Source of the DNA: Paludibacterium sp. B53371
GTDB lineage: Bacteria; Pseudomonadota; Gammaproteobacteria; Burkholderiales; Chromobacteriaceae
Length of the DNA stretch: 64,000 nt
Assembly (NCBI RefSeq): GCF_018802765.1
Contig: NZ_CP069163.1
Location: 3,420,311 to 3,484,310, forward strand
Reading direction: 5' to 3'
Below are positions 32,521 through 42,007 of the stretch, piece after piece (the first letter of the stretch is position 1; every line of letters starts with the position of its first letter). Under the pieces are notes generated by a model. That model made no database searches. It was not told where the DNA came from and saw only the letters and a program-made list of their open reading frames with translations. Both the position numbers and the translations under genes were made by a program.

Positions 32521-32567
32521 GAAAAATCCTCGTGATGAGATTATATTTATCATCACGAGGATTTTTC
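32521..32567. promoter_or_regulatory. 47-bp palindrome upstream of the cysteine operon
   Basis: Two perfect 18-base inverted arms, GAAAAATCCTCGTGATGA and its complement, flank an 11-base centre. On the minus strand the centre contains TATAAT, a perfect -10. TTGACT lies upstream of the palindrome on that strand but at a poor spacing of 22. It can be an operator covering the operon promoter, or a terminator for rarD, or both, since arms end in A5 and T5 runs. Confidence 0.75.
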
Positions 32568-32617
32568 AGTCAATTGCAGCTTGCATGATCCTGCGCAAGC
32601 TTATGACAAGCGGGCGG

Positions 32618-33511
32618 TCAGCGTTGACGCAACAGGCTGCGCAGGCTGGCCAGTGAGTACAGCAGCAGGGCCGTCCAGATCAGGGCAAAACCGATGGCGC
32701 GCGTCTGATCGAACGCTTCGTGATACATCACCACCCCCAGCAAGAGTTGCAGGGTCGGGCTGATGTACTGGATGACCCCCAGGGTGGCCAGCTTCAGCCG
32801 TCGTGCCCCGTTGGCAAACAATAGCAGCGGTACCGCCGTGACAATACCGGCACCGGCCAGCATCAGGTTCTGCCAGGCAGGCAGATGACCAAAATCCCCC
32901 TGTCCGTGGCTCTCCAGCCAGAGCAGCCAGGCCAGGGCGAGCGGTGCCAGCAGGAAAGTCTCCAGTGCCAGTCCTTCCAGCGAAGGCAGGGGGGCCCGCT
33001 TGCGCATCAGCCCATACAGACCGAAGGTGGTGGCCAGCCCCAGCGCCACCCAGGGTACGGTCCCCAGTTGCAGGGTCAGCCACAATACCCCCGCGCCGGC
33101 CAGTGCAACGGCCAGCTGCTGCAGGCGGCCCAGTCGCTCGCCCAGCACCAGTCGGCCCAGCAATACGTTGACCAGCGGATTGATGAAATAGCCCAGACTG
33201 GATTCGACGATATGGCCCGAGTTGACGGCCCAGATATACAGCAGCCAGTTGCCGGACAACATCAGCGAAGACAACACAAATACCCCGAGCTTTTGCGGTG
33301 CCTGCCGGAAGGGCTGCAGCCACTCCCATTGACGACGCACCCCGAGCAGGATCAGCACAAACAGCGCCGACCAGACCAGTCGGTGACAGAGAATTTGCAG
33401 CGGGTCGATGTGGTGCAGCGGTTTCCAGTAAAGCGGGAACAGGCCCCAGCACAGGTAGGCACCGATGGCATACAGCACGCCCTGGCTGTGCCCGGCAGAT
33501 TTGGCAGACAT
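32618..33511 (-). CDS. rarD: RarD/EamA-family membrane transporter
   Basis: Ten-helix drug/metabolite transporter of 297 aa. RarD features are GVLYAIGAYLCWGLFPLYWKPL, SSLMLSGNWLLYIWAVNSGHIVESSLGYFINPLVNVLLG and LGVIQYISPTLQLLLGVVMYHEAF. The name comes from chloramphenicol-resistance work; the natural substrate is unknown. The start at 33511 (ATG) is preferred to an in-frame GTG at 33523. Its stop is about 50 bases upstream of the 47-bp palindrome. Confidence 0.9.
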   Translation of the reverse strand: MSAKSAGHSQGVLYAIGAYLCWGLFPLYWKPLHHIDPLQILCHRLVWSALFVLILLGVRRQWEWLQPFRQAPQKLGVFVLSSLMLSGNWLLYIWAVNSGHIVESSLGYFINPLVNVLLGRLVLGERLGRLQQLAVALAGAGVLWLTLQLGTVPWVALGLATTFGLYGLMRKRAPLPSLEGLALETFLLAPLALAWLLWLESHGQGDFGHLPAWQNLMLAGAGIVTAVPLLLFANGARRLKLATLGVIQYISPTLQLLLGVVMYHEAFDQTRAIGFALIWTALLLYSLASLRSLLRQR

Positions 33512-33631
33512 CTGAACTTTCACTTGCTAGAGAATCCACACAGCTTACCCGCAAGCCCATGCCTCGCCCACCCTTTTTCTGTCACCTGCTGGTCAGCAGC
33601 GCAATCACCGACTATTTTACTTTTCTATGTT

Positions 33632-33660
33632 TTGACGTTTACGTGAACGTAAACTATATT
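33632..33660 (+). promoter_or_regulatory. promoter with an operator in the spacer, for the indolepyruvate oxidoreductase gene
   Basis: TTGACG (33632-33637) and TATATT (33655-33660) are 17 bases apart. The spacer is itself a palindrome: GTTTACGT-GA-ACGTAAAC at 33637-33654. An operator filling the spacer is the layout used by MerR-family regulators, and the motif resembles the TTTACGT/ACGTAAA sites I recall for LiuR. No merR-type gene is in the window. The leader to the start codon is about 113 bases. Confidence 0.65.
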
Positions 33661-33779
33661 CTGCCAACACCGTCATGCCGAACTACAAATAAATTATCGC
33701 TGCTCACAAGGCATCTCCCGGCACCAGGATCTACCGATCTGTCCGTGTCGGGCACAGGCGAATATATGGAGGAGAAACC

Positions 33780-36700
33780 ATGTCGATCCGGCATCGTGCG
33801 CTAGAAGAAAAATACACCGCACCCACCGGTCAGGTTCTGATGAGCGGCATCCAGGCGCTGGTGCGCCTGCCCATGCTGCAGCAGGATCGGGACCGGGCAC
33901 AGGGACTGAATACCGCCGGCTATGTCACCGGCTATCGTGGTTCGCCGCTGGGGGGCGTCGACCAGAGCATGCAGAAGGCCGAGGCGCACCTGAAAGCCCA
34001 CAATGTGGTGTTTCATCCGGGGCTGAACGAGGATCTGGCCGCAACGGCGGTCTGGGGCACACAGCAGGTCAACCTGTTCCCCGGCGCCAAGTACGATGGC
34101 GTCTATGCCATGTGGTACGGCAAGGGACCGGGCGTAGACCGTTCAGGCGACGTCCTCAAGCATGGCAATGCCGCCGGCACCAGCAAGCATGGTGGTGTGC
34201 TGATCATTGCCGGCGATGATCATGCCGCCAAGTCGTCCACCTTCCCGCATCAGTCGGATCACGCCCTGGCTGCCTCGATGATCCCGGTACTCAGCCCGTC
34301 CGGCGTGCAGGAAGTGATCGACTTTGGCCTGCATGGCTGGGCGATGAGTCGCTACAGCGGTTGCTGGGTGGCGATCAAGGCCATCAGCGACACCATCGAG
34401 AGTTCCGCCGTGGTGGACATCTCACCGGAACGGATCCAGATCCAGTACCCGCAGGATGTCGACATGCCGGAGGACGGACTGAACATCCGCTGGCCCGACC
34501 CGCCGCTGGTGCAGGAAAAACGTCTGTTGCACCACCGGCTGTATGCCGCCCTGGCCTATGCGCGCGCCAATCATCTCAATCGTGTGGTACTGGATGCGCC
34601 TGAGGCACGTCTGGGCATTATCACCACCGGCAAATCCTACCTCGACGTCATGCAGGCACTGGATGATCTGGGCATTGATGAATCGCTGGCAGCCGAAATC
34701 GGTCTGCGCATCTTCAAGGTCGGCATGGTCTGGCCGCTGGAACCGGAAGGCGTGCGCCATTTTGCCGAAGGGCTGGAAGAAATCCTGGTGGTGGAAGAAA
34801 AACGCCAGGTGATCGAATACCAGTTGAAGGAGCAGCTGTACAACTGGCGCGAGGATGTGCGTCCGCGCGTTGTCGGCAAGTTTGCCGAAAAGGGGGAATG
34901 GGCGCTGCCACATGGCGACTGGCTGCTGCCGGCCGCCGGCGAACTGACACCGGCCATCATCGCCCGTGCCATTGCCAACCGGCTGGCCACGGTATTCGAC
35001 AGCCCGGTGATGCACGAGCGGCTGAAATTCTATGAAGAGAAGGAAACCCAGCTGGGACAGAAGCGCGACAGCCTGCCACGGGTGCCACACTACTGTTCCG
35101 GCTGTCCGCACAATATCTCCACCAAGGTGCCGGAAGGCAGTCGCGCCCTCGCCGGGATTGGCTGCCATTACATGTCGTTGTGGATTGAGCCGCATACCCA
35201 GACCTTCTCGCAGATGGGCGGCGAAGGGGTGCCCTGGATCGGTCAGGCACCGTTTACCGAAACCCCGCATGTCTTTGCCAACCTGGGTGACGGCACCTAC
35301 TTCCACTCCGGTCTGCTGGCCATCCGCGCAGCCGTGTCAGCGAAGGTCAACATCACCTACAAGCTGCTTTACAACGACGCCGTGGCCATGACCGGTGGCC
35401 AGCATGTCGACGGTCCGCTGGATGTGGCGACCATCACGCGTCAGCTGCATGCCGAGGGCGTGGCGCGCATCGTCATCAGCAGCGATGCCCCGGAAAAATA
35501 CCGCGGCATGGCCGGGCTGGCGCCCGGGGTCGAGGTGTACCACCGGCGCGAACTGCAGCGCTTGCAGACCGAGCTGCGTACGGTCAGCGGTACCACCATC
35601 CTGATTCACGAACAGACCTGTGCTGCCGAGAAACGCCGGCGGCGCAAGCGCGGCGAGCTGGTGGATCCACAACGTCGTGCCTATATCAATGCCCGCGTCT
35701 GCGAAGGCTGCGGCGACTGCTCCAACAAGTCAGGCTGTCTGTCCATCCTGCCGCTGGAGACCCCGCTGGGCCGCAAACGCAAGATCGACCAGTCAAGCTG
35801 CAACAAGGACTTCTCCTGTCAGGAGGGATTCTGTCCCAGCTTCGTCACGGTGGAAGGCGGCAAGCTGCGCACGGCGGCACGCGAGCTGAAGGGAGAACTG
35901 GCGCAGATGCCCGCGCTGCCCTCGCCTGCCCTGCCAGCGCTCGATCAGCCCTACTCCATCATGGTGACCGGCATTGGCGGTACCGGGGTGGTCACCATTG
36001 GTCAGGTCCTTGGCATGGCTGCCCACCTGGACGATATGGGCGTCACAGTGCTGGACATGGCCGGTCTGGCACAGAAAGGGGGGTCGGTCTGGTCGCATGT
36101 ACGCATTGCGCGTAATCAGCAGTCCCTGCACGCCGTACGCATCGCGGCAGGAGATGCCAACCTGGTTCTTGGCTGTGATCTGGTGGTCACCGCGTCGGAA
36201 GAAGCGCTGGCCAAGATGCGCGAAGGCTTCTCGCATGTCGTGGTCAACAATTACGAGGCACCCACCAGCGCCTTCCTGACCCAGCCCGATCTGCGCTTCC
36301 CGGCCCAGGCGATGAAACAGACCATCCAGCAATCGGTGGGCACCGCGCGCTATGCCGAAGTGAATGCCACCCGGCTGGCCACAGCGCTGCTCAACGATGC
36401 GCTGGCAAGCAATATGTTCATGCTGGGCTTTGCCTGGCAGCGCGGCCTGGTACCGGTCAGTGAAGAAGCCATCCTGGAAGCTATCCGTCTCAATGGTGCG
36501 GCGGTTGAGTTCAACCGCCAGGCCTTCCTGTGGGGACGACACACCGCGCATGATCCGGCGCGCGTCGAGTCGCTGCTGACCAATAACAGCATCATCCAGT
36601 TTGTTCCACGTGAAACCGTCGAAGGCATTGTGCATCAGCGCAGCCAGATGCTGCTGGCCTATCAGAATGGCAAGCTGGCTGCACGATACCGCAAGCTGGT

Positions 36701-37256
36701 GGAACGGGTACGTGAAGCCGAGTCGCGGCTGACCCCCAACCGCTCGCCGCTGACCCTGGCCGTGGCCAAGACTTACGCACAGCTGCTTGCCTACAAGGAC
36801 GAGTTCGAGGTGGCGCGGCTTTACTCCGACGGTGAGTTCCTCAGTGAAATCCGCAGCGCCTTCGAAGGGGATGTCCGGCTGCACTTTCACCTTGGTCCGA
36901 GCTGGATGACGCATGGCAAGGCGACCAAGAAGACGCTCGGGCCCTGGGCACTCAAAGCCATGCGTTTGCTGGCCGCCATGCGATTCCTGCGCGGCACGGC
37001 GCTGGATCCGTTTGCCTGGCAGACCGATCGCAAGCTGGAACGACAATGGATTGGCGAGTTCGAGCAGATGGTGGAACAGCTGATTCATGGCTTGACGGCA
37101 GATAATCTGCCGCAGGCGATCGAGCTGGTGACACTGTGGCAGGGCGTGCGCGGCTTTGGCCACATCAAGGCCGGTAATTATCAGCACGCCCGCCAGGCGA
37201 TCGATCCGCTACTGGCACAATTCCTGGCCATTCGCCAAAAGCGCCAGGTAGCCTGA
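33780..37256 (+). CDS. indolepyruvate ferredoxin oxidoreductase, fused alpha-gamma type
   Basis: A 1158-aa fusion that oxidatively decarboxylates arylpyruvates or branched 2-oxoacids to acyl-CoA. Order of modules: a pyrimidine/transketolase-like domain (GYVTGYRGSPLGGVD, FHPGLNEDLAATAVWGTQ), a TPP-binding C domain (GIGCHYMSLW, GEGVPWIGQAPF, LGDGTYFHSGLLAIRA), a 4Fe-4S segment near residue 640 (CEGCGDCSNKSGCLS) and a C-terminal gamma domain (GIGGTGVVTIGQVLGMAAHLD, GLAQKGGSVWSHVRIA). It has a strong ribosome-binding site, GGAGGAG, 6 bases upstream. A parS-like site lies inside the gene. It probably serves aromatic or branched-chain amino acid breakdown. Confidence 0.93.
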   Translation: MSIRHRALEEKYTAPTGQVLMSGIQALVRLPMLQQDRDRAQGLNTAGYVTGYRGSPLGGVDQSMQKAEAHLKAHNVVFHPGLNEDLAATAVWGTQQVNLFPGAKYDGVYAMWYGKGPGVDRSGDVLKHGNAAGTSKHGGVLIIAGDDHAAKSSTFPHQSDHALAASMIPVLSPSGVQEVIDFGLHGWAMSRYSGCWVAIKAISDTIESSAVVDISPERIQIQYPQDVDMPEDGLNIRWPDPPLVQEKRLLHHRLYAALAYARANHLNRVVLDAPEARLGIITTGKSYLDVMQALDDLGIDESLAAEIGLRIFKVGMVWPLEPEGVRHFAEGLEEILVVEEKRQVIEYQLKEQLYNWREDVRPRVVGKFAEKGEWALPHGDWLLPAAGELTPAIIARAIANRLATVFDSPVMHERLKFYEEKETQLGQKRDSLPRVPHYCSGCPHNISTKVPEGSRALAGIGCHYMSLWIEPHTQTFSQMGGEGVPWIGQAPFTETPHVFANLGDGTYFHSGLLAIRAAVSAKVNITYKLLYNDAVAMTGGQHVDGPLDVATITRQLHAEGVARIVISSDAPEKYRGMAGLAPGVEVYHRRELQRLQTELRTVSGTTILIHEQTCAAEKRRRRKRGELVDPQRRAYINARVCEGCGDCSNKSGCLSILPLETPLGRKRKIDQSSCNKDFSCQEGFCPSFVTVEGGKLRTAARELKGELAQMPALPSPALPALDQPYSIMVTGIGGTGVVTIGQVLGMAAHLDDMGVTVLDMAGLAQKGGSVWSHVRIARNQQSLHAVRIAAGDANLVLGCDLVVTASEEALAKMREGFSHVVVNNYEAPTSAFLTQPDLRFPAQAMKQTIQQSVGTARYAEVNATRLATALLNDALASNMFMLGFAWQRGLVPVSEEAILEAIRLNGAAVEFNRQAFLWGRHTAHDPARVESLLTNNSIIQFVPRETVEGIVHQRSQMLLAYQNGKLAARYRKLVERVREAESRLTPNRSPLTLAVAKTYAQLLAYKDEFEVARLYSDGEFLSEIRSAFEGDVRLHFHLGPSWMTHGKATKKTLGPWALKAMRLLAAMRFLRGTALDPFAWQTDRKLERQWIGEFEQMVEQLIHGLTADNLPQAIELVTLWQGVRGFGHIKAGNYQHARQAIDPLLAQFLAIRQKRQVA
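36603..36618. other. parS-like ParB binding site 3 (15/16)
   Basis: TGTTCCACGTGAAACC differs from the consensus only at the last base. It is inside the oxidoreductase gene, encoding the segment VPRET. Confidence 0.75.
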
Positions 37257-37271
37257 TGGCTGCCTGATCCT

Positions 37272-37304
37272 GGTGCGGATTCCCGGTTTTGGGGAATCCG
37301 CACC
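37272..37304. terminator. GC-rich hairpin between convergent genes
   Basis: A perfect 13-bp stem, GGTGCGGATTCCC with its complement, has a 7-base loop and no T-run on either side. It lies in the 51-base gap between the oxidoreductase gene and the small gene at 37308. It may stop transcription weakly or protect 3' ends. Confidence 0.5.
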
Positions 37305-37307
37305 ATC

Positions 37308-37523
37308 TCAAGGCTTGCCGATGCTGAGGATACGCGCGGATTCCAGCGCATCATCCGCTTCGGTCGATTCGTTCTGCCACACCCAGACATCATTGGCGGC
37401 ATCATAGGCTTCCACCAGCCACAACGCCCCGCCAATCAATCGGGCACGGGTCGGATGGCGAAAGTTGAACATCACCAGATCACTGGTTTTTACGGGCTCC
37501 ACCGGCTTGGGCTTGGTTCTCAT
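37308..37523 (-). CDS. small conserved-looking protein, function unknown
   Basis: Hypothetical 71-aa soluble protein, rich in charged residues in the second half (WLVEAYDAANDVWVWQNESTEADDALESARIL). I do not recognise it. It is accepted as real because AGGAG lies 7 bases before the ATG and because it fills the gap between two genes without overlap. No signal or membrane segment is present. Confidence 0.6.
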   Translation of the reverse strand: MRTKPKPVEPVKTSDLVMFNFRHPTRARLIGGALWLVEAYDAANDVWVWQNESTEADDALESARILSIGKP

Positions 37524-37644
37524 GGCATCGCTCCTGTCAGGTTGCGGTCACTTGTGTACAGCAAGCGCCGTGCCAGCCAGGTCCTTTTTGACAAGCCCGG
37601 GTCAGACCCCTAGCATCCACGGTATGCCATCTGCCGAGAACACC

Positions 37645-38133
37645 ATGTTGATCCGCCCTGCCACCGAAGACGATCTGCCTGCCATCCTGACCATTTTCAA
37701 CGAAGTCATCCGCCATTCCACGGCCATCTACCTCGATCATCCGGTCGAACTGGCCGAACGGCGCGACTGGTTCAGTGCTCGCCGGCAAGCCGGTTATCCG
37801 GTGCTGGTCGCCGAGCAGGATCACGAGATTGTCGGTTACGCCAGTTTCGGCGATTTTCGCAGCTATCCCGGTTACCGCTTTACCGTCGAGCACAGTGTGC
37901 ATCTTGCACCGGCAGCACGGGGACAGGGTATCGGTCGCCAGTTGGTGGAGGCCTTGATCCCGCTGGCTCAGTCACTGGGCAAGCATGTGATGGTCGGTGC
38001 GATCGACGCGGCCAATGAGGGGTCGATCCGCTTTCACCAGCGGCTGGGGTTTGCCGAAGTCGCGCGCATGCCGGAAGTCGGCTTCAAGTTCGGCCGCTGG
38101 CTGGATCTGGTGCTGATGCAAAAAACGCTTTAG
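37645..38133 (+). CDS. GNAT N-acetyltransferase, phosphinothricin acetyltransferase-like
   Basis: Acetyl-CoA dependent N-acetyltransferase of 162 aa. The order is typical of the Pat/YncA group: IRPATEDDLPAILTIFNEVI, GYASFGDFRSYPGYRFTVEHSVHLAP, the CoA-binding RGQGIGRQLVEALI and NEGSIRFHQRLGFAEVARMPEVGFKFGRWLDLVLMQK. The substrate may be a toxic amino acid analogue or methionine sulfoximine. The start at 37645 is the natural domain start; 37624 is possible. Followed by a strong terminator. Confidence 0.88.
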   Translation: MLIRPATEDDLPAILTIFNEVIRHSTAIYLDHPVELAERRDWFSARRQAGYPVLVAEQDHEIVGYASFGDFRSYPGYRFTVEHSVHLAPAARGQGIGRQLVEALIPLAQSLGKHVMVGAIDAANEGSIRFHQRLGFAEVARMPEVGFKFGRWLDLVLMQKTL

Positions 38134-38150
38134 CGCCGCGCAGAAATGCG

Positions 38151-38190
38151 AAAAGCGCCACGGAATCCGTGGCGCTTTTCATTTTTTTTG
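38151..38190 (+). terminator. terminator after the acetyltransferase gene
   Basis: Stem AAAAGCGCCACGG-AAT-CCGTGGCGCTTTT with T-rich sequence (CATTTTTTTT) just after it. It separates the acetyltransferase gene from convergent pyrI. Confidence 0.9.
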
Positions 38191-38240
38191 CTGTCGAGGC
38201 AGCTTTTTTCTTGCAGTTTCTATTTCACCCTTTGTACGAC

Positions 38241-38699
38241 TTAGCGCACTTCTACAACAATATCCTTACTAAATACCTTTTCGCAATACTTGCATTTCAT
38301 TTTTGTGTCATGACCATGGGCTTTTACATAGAAAAAGCTCTCGACCGGCTCATTATGTGAGATGCAATTGGAGTTGGGGCAGGCAAAAATGCCCTGAATC
38401 GTCTCCGGAAGCTCAAGTTGATGCTTTTTGACGACCTCGAAATTTTCAATGACATTCACGGTCGCCTTGGGAGCAAACAGTGCCAGTTCATTGGCCTGGT
38501 CTTCAGTCAGCGCAATGTTTTCCACCTTGATCAGGTCTTTGCTGCCCATGTGACGCGATGACAGGTTCAGGCCGACCGTTACGCGCTCGCCGGTTTCCGC
38601 CAGGCGGAACAGTCGCAAAATCTTCAAGCCCTGACCAGCCGGGATGTGGTCGATGACGGTGCCTTCTTTCAGGGCTTCTACAGTACGGGTGTATTGCAT
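38241..38699 (-). CDS. pyrI: aspartate carbamoyltransferase regulatory chain
   Basis: Regulatory subunit that binds CTP and ATP and assembles with PyrB. The 152 aa contain an N-terminal effector domain ([40 protein letters not shown]) and a C-terminal zinc domain whose four ligands are visible: Cys107, Cys112, Cys136 and Cys139 (CX4C and CX2C). The start at 38699 is 6 bases after AAGGA. It follows pyrB by 33 bases in the pyrBI operon. Confidence 0.96.
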   Translation of the reverse strand: MQYTRTVEALKEGTVIDHIPAGQGLKILRLFRLAETGERVTVGLNLSSRHMGSKDLIKVENIALTEDQANELALFAPKATVNVIENFEVVKKHQLELPETIQGIFACPNSNCISHNEPVESFFYVKAHGHDTKMKCKYCEKVFSKDIVVEVR

Positions 38700-38732
38700 G
38701 ATCAATCCTTGTTCGTTGTTCGTTGCAGCCGC

Positions 38733-39653
38733 TCAGACGGTTTCATTCAACACCAGCGCCAGCAGTGCCTGACGGGCATAGACACCATTTTCTGCCTGTT
38801 CGAAGTAATAGGCATACGGCGTGGCATCGACATCGACGTCAATTTCGTCGACGCGCGGCAAGGGATGCAGGATTTTCAGGTTCTCGCGCGCATGGCGCAG
38901 CATGTCGGCGTGCAGGATGAACTTGCCCTGGATTTTCTTGAACTCGGCTTCGTCAAAGCGCTCGCGCTGTACACGGGTCATGTACAGGATGTCGCTTTGC
39001 GGAATGACCTCTTCCAGGCTGGAAGCCAGGGTATAGGAGATGCCCTTCTCGTCCAGTTCTTCGCAGATATAGTCCGGCATGGCCAGGGCTTCCGGGGCCA
39101 CGAAGTAGAAGCGGCAGTTGAACAGCGACAGCGCCTGGGTCAGCGAATGAACGGTACGGCCATACTTCAGGTCCCCGACGAAGGTGACCGTCAGATCGTG
39201 CAGTTTCCCCTGGGTCTCGTTGATCGAGAACAGGTCGAGCAAGGTCTGCGTCGGATGCTGGTTGGAGCCGTCCCCGCCGTTGATGATCGGCACAGCGGAG
39301 AATTCGCTGGCCAGGCGGGCGGCACCTTCGCGCGGATGGCGCATCACCACGGCATCACTGTACGAGGCAATGATCTTCATCGAATCGGCCAGGGTCTCGC
39401 CCTTGCGCGCCGAGGTATTGCCACCATCGGCAAAACCGATGATGCGTCCACCCAACCGCTGGACCGCCGTTTCGAACGACAGACGGGTTCGCGTAGAGGG
39501 TTCGAAGAAGCAGCTGGCAATCAGCTTGTCCTTGAGCAGATCGTTACGCGGTGTCGCCTTGAGGCGTGCAGCAGTCTCCACGACAAGTTCCAGCTCTTCA
39601 CGGCTAAAGTCAGGAATGGAAATGATGTTTTTCCGGTAAAGCGGGTTGGCCAT
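38733..39653 (-). CDS. pyrB: aspartate carbamoyltransferase catalytic chain
   Basis: Catalyses carbamoyl phosphate plus aspartate to carbamoyl aspartate, the committed step of pyrimidine synthesis. The 306 aa contain the carbamoyl-phosphate loop [14 protein letters not shown] (Ser53-Arg57), [46 protein letters not shown] and [10 protein letters not shown]. The start at 39653 follows AAGGA by 7 bases. Upstream lie the attenuator and the pyrL-like leader peptide. The operon is pyrB-pyrI, as in enterobacteria. Confidence 0.97.
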   Translation of the reverse strand: MANPLYRKNIISIPDFSREELELVVETAARLKATPRNDLLKDKLIASCFFEPSTRTRLSFETAVQRLGGRIIGFADGGNTSARKGETLADSMKIIASYSDAVVMRHPREGAARLASEFSAVPIINGGDGSNQHPTQTLLDLFSINETQGKLHDLTVTFVGDLKYGRTVHSLTQALSLFNCRFYFVAPEALAMPDYICEELDEKGISYTLASSLEEVIPQSDILYMTRVQRERFDEAEFKKIQGKFILHADMLRHARENLKILHPLPRVDEIDVDVDATPYAYYFEQAENGVYARQALLALVLNETV

Positions 39654-39690
39654 GGTCGTGTCCTTGTATTTATTTGTAATTTCTTCAGAT

Positions 39691-39720
39691 AAAAAAAAAG
39701 CCCCTGAGAACAGGAGCTTT
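39691..39720 (-). terminator. pyrBI transcription attenuator
   Basis: On the minus strand a 10-bp stem AAAGCTCCTG/CAGGGGCTTT with loop TTCT is followed by nine T residues. It lies 38 bases upstream of the pyrB start and directly after the stop of the 31-codon leader ORF. This is the arrangement used for UTP-sensitive attenuation in E. coli pyrBI. Confidence 0.85.
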
Positions 39721-39721
39721 T

Positions 39722-39817
39722 TCAAAAACGGGTTATCGGAAAGGGACGTCGGGCCATGGCACCAGAAGACTGGCGGCCGCGGCGTCGATTGGCCTTGCTA
39801 CGGGCAAAAAACATCAT
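39722..39817 (-). CDS. pyrBI leader peptide (PyrL-like)
   Basis: A 31-aa leader ORF too short for normal gene calling: it starts [16 protein letters not shown] and ends RRPFPITRF. It begins with two ATGs and a U6 run coding Phe-Phe. Its TGA overlaps the base of the attenuator hairpin. GGAAGGG lies 7 bases before the first ATG. When UTP is low, RNA polymerase should pause on U-runs and let the ribosome reach the hairpin and prevent termination. There is no sequence similarity to E. coli PyrL beyond layout and basic, Phe-containing character. Confidence 0.75.
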   Translation of the reverse strand: MMFFARSKANRRRGRQSSGAMARRPFPITRF

Positions 39818-39844
39818 TCACATCCCTTCCGAACAAACTTTCAG

Positions 39845-39850
39845 ATTATA
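39845..39850 (-). promoter_or_regulatory. -10 element of the pyrBI promoter
   Basis: A perfect TATAAT on the minus strand, 28 bases before the leader ATG. The start site would be near 39838. The -35 is poor (TTCCCG at 18-base spacing is the best candidate). Confidence 0.6.
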
Positions 39851-39887
39851 ACCTGATTTTTTGCCATACGGGAAGAAGGTGGCAAAA

Positions 39888-39917
39888 AAAAAGCGCAGCG
39901 AATTCGCTGCGCTTTTT
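39888..39917. terminator. terminator after the chemoreceptor gene
   Basis: A symmetric 13-bp stem AAAAAGCGCAGCG/CGCTGCGCTTTTT with loop AATT. The minus-strand transcript gains a long T-run, so it ends the chemoreceptor message before the pyr promoter. Confidence 0.92.
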
Positions 39918-39931
39918 CTGAACGGTGATGC

Positions 39932-42007
39932 TCAAAGCTTGAAGTTGCTCACCAGACGTTCGAGGTTGGCCGACAACTCGCGCAGGCGCAGTACCGAAGA
40001 CGACACTTCATGCACCACCTGGCTGTTGGACTGGGCCATATTGCTGATGCGTTCGACGTTTTGCGCGATTTCACTGCTGGCATTGGACTGTTCGCGTGTC
40101 GAGGCGGCAATGTCGGCGATACTGGTGGCCAGGTCCTGGCTGCACTGCAGCACGCTGCGCATGGCTTCATTGGCCTCTTCCGCCACCTTGACACTCATAT
40201 CGACCCGGCCACGCGTGCCGGAGACATCATTGACGGCATCGCGGGTCTCGCTGCCGATGGTGGTCACAATGCGGGAGATCTCGACCGTTGCTTCCGCCGA
40301 ACGCCCGGCCAGCTTGCGCACCTCATCGGCCACCACGGCAAAACCGCGGCCCATCTCGCCGGCACGAGCCGCTTCGATAGCCGCATTCAAGGCCAGCAAA
40401 TTGGTCTGATCCGCAATGTCCTTGATCACGTTGATGATCGAGGACACTTCTTCGGAACGTGCACCCAGGCTATTGATACGCTCAGCCAGACCATGCATGT
40501 TCTGGTTCATTTTCTGGATTTCGCTGGTCACCTGCGCCACGGTCGACACACTGTGCTCGGTCAGTTCGCCGGTCTGACGTGCCAGGTTTTCGGCTTCCTT
40601 GGCGGTATCAGCAATGTGATGCACGCTGACCGTCACCTGCTCGACCCCGGCTGCGGTCGCGCTGGCCGCATCGGACTGGACCGACGAGGCCTGTTCCACC
40701 TGCTCGGCAGAATCCGCCAGATGGGTAGCGGCCTGACTGACAGCCAGACTCTGGTTGCGGATCTCGCCGAACATCTCCGACAAGGACTGCATGAACTGGT
40801 TGAAGGCTGCGGCAGACCGGCCGATTTCATCGTTATTGCTGATATTGATACGTACCGTCAGGTCCCCCTTGCCGGAAGCCAGCTGTTCCATATTGGCTGC
40901 CATACGATCCAGCGGACGCGTCAGGGTGCGGGTCAGACCGGCCAGCAACAGGATGATGGCCAGCAGGGCGATCACACCGATGCCGGCGGCAAGCTGGCTC
41001 TGGTGCAATGCCGGCGCGGTAATGGCCGAGGTCGGCACACTGACGCCCAGCGCCCAGAACTGCCCGGTATCCGCGACCTTCACCGGCTGGAAGAAGTGGG
41101 TATAGCCATCCGACTCATAAACAAACGGCTGACCACCCTTGATCTTGTCGAGATGGCCTGCCAGCGGATCCTCCTTCTCGACCGCTTTGCCCAGCACTTC
41201 TGCCTTCGGGTTGACCACATACAGCCCCCCCTCGGAGATCATGCGTACAAAACCGGTGTCGTAGGGATGAATCTGACTGAAGCGCTGTTGCAGATCACTC
41301 AGGGCGACGTCGGTGGCCGAAACGCCGAGGAATTTGCCGCTGGCATCCTTGATGGCCACGGCCAAAGAGCTTTCCAGTATCTTCTTGCCCTGCACTTCGT
41401 AGGGATAGGGTTCGGTGATGGTGTCGCGATTGCGCGTCTTCGGCACCATGTAAAAATCCCCCCAGCCCGATTTTTCATACGGCGGGGAATAGCTGTCCGG
41501 CGTATCTTTCAGCTTGTCCAGTTCCTTGAGGTAATCACCGGACAACATGGTATCGATCTGGGCCTTGCCCTGCGCATTGCGGGTGAAGTACGGGGTATAG
41601 CGGCCGGTCAGGTCTTCATAGGGCTTGTTGAAACGGAAGGCCTTGTCATTGCCATCCATGGCATTGGGTTCCCACAACATCCACAGACCCACCGACTGTG
41701 GCGCATTGTCGAGCAACTCCAGATGCATGTTATCCACCATCTTGCGCTCGGGCATACCGCCGCGCTTGATACCCAAAACCGCCTGAGCCAGATGTTTCGG
41801 CAATGCATAGCCGACACGGAAATCCGCTTCTGTCGAATCCGCCAGGTTACGCGCCTGGCTTTGCGCCAGCTGATAACCCATATCGACTGCATTGCGATAG
41901 CTGAGCCACGAGATCAAACCAATCATGATGATGAAGGCTGCCGCAACGGCCAGACCTGTCACGACGGTGATTCGGGTGCTGAGGTGACCCCATTTTTTAT
42001 CTGACAT
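39932..42007 (-). CDS. methyl-accepting chemotaxis protein with dCache-type sensor
   Basis: Inner-membrane chemoreceptor of 691 aa. TM1 is at about residues 12-34. The periplasmic sensor of about 270 residues contains [20 protein letters not shown] and [25 protein letters not shown], typical of a double Cache domain. TM2 ([17 protein letters not shown]) leads into HAMP. The cytoplasmic hairpin tip [49 protein letters not shown] is intact. The start at 42007 has a GGGGGG stretch just upstream. The ligand is unknown; no che genes are adjacent. Confidence 0.94.
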   Translation of the reverse strand: MSDKKWGHLSTRITVVTGLAVAAAFIIMIGLISWLSYRNAVDMGYQLAQSQARNLADSTEADFRVGYALPKHLAQAVLGIKRGGMPERKMVDNMHLELLDNAPQSVGLWMLWEPNAMDGNDKAFRFNKPYEDLTGRYTPYFTRNAQGKAQIDTMLSGDYLKELDKLKDTPDSYSPPYEKSGWGDFYMVPKTRNRDTITEPYPYEVQGKKILESSLAVAIKDASGKFLGVSATDVALSDLQQRFSQIHPYDTGFVRMISEGGLYVVNPKAEVLGKAVEKEDPLAGHLDKIKGGQPFVYESDGYTHFFQPVKVADTGQFWALGVSVPTSAITAPALHQSQLAAGIGVIALLAIILLLAGLTRTLTRPLDRMAANMEQLASGKGDLTVRINISNNDEIGRSAAAFNQFMQSLSEMFGEIRNQSLAVSQAATHLADSAEQVEQASSVQSDAASATAAGVEQVTVSVHHIADTAKEAENLARQTGELTEHSVSTVAQVTSEIQKMNQNMHGLAERINSLGARSEEVSSIINVIKDIADQTNLLALNAAIEAARAGEMGRGFAVVADEVRKLAGRSAEATVEISRIVTTIGSETRDAVNDVSGTRGRVDMSVKVAEEANEAMRSVLQCSQDLATSIADIAASTREQSNASSEIAQNVERISNMAQSNSQVVHEVSSSVLRLRELSANLERLVSNFKL

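Noticed and set aside
40010..42004. A 664-codon frame opposite the chemoreceptor
   Set aside because: Antisense shadow of an intact MCP with the conserved hairpin tip.
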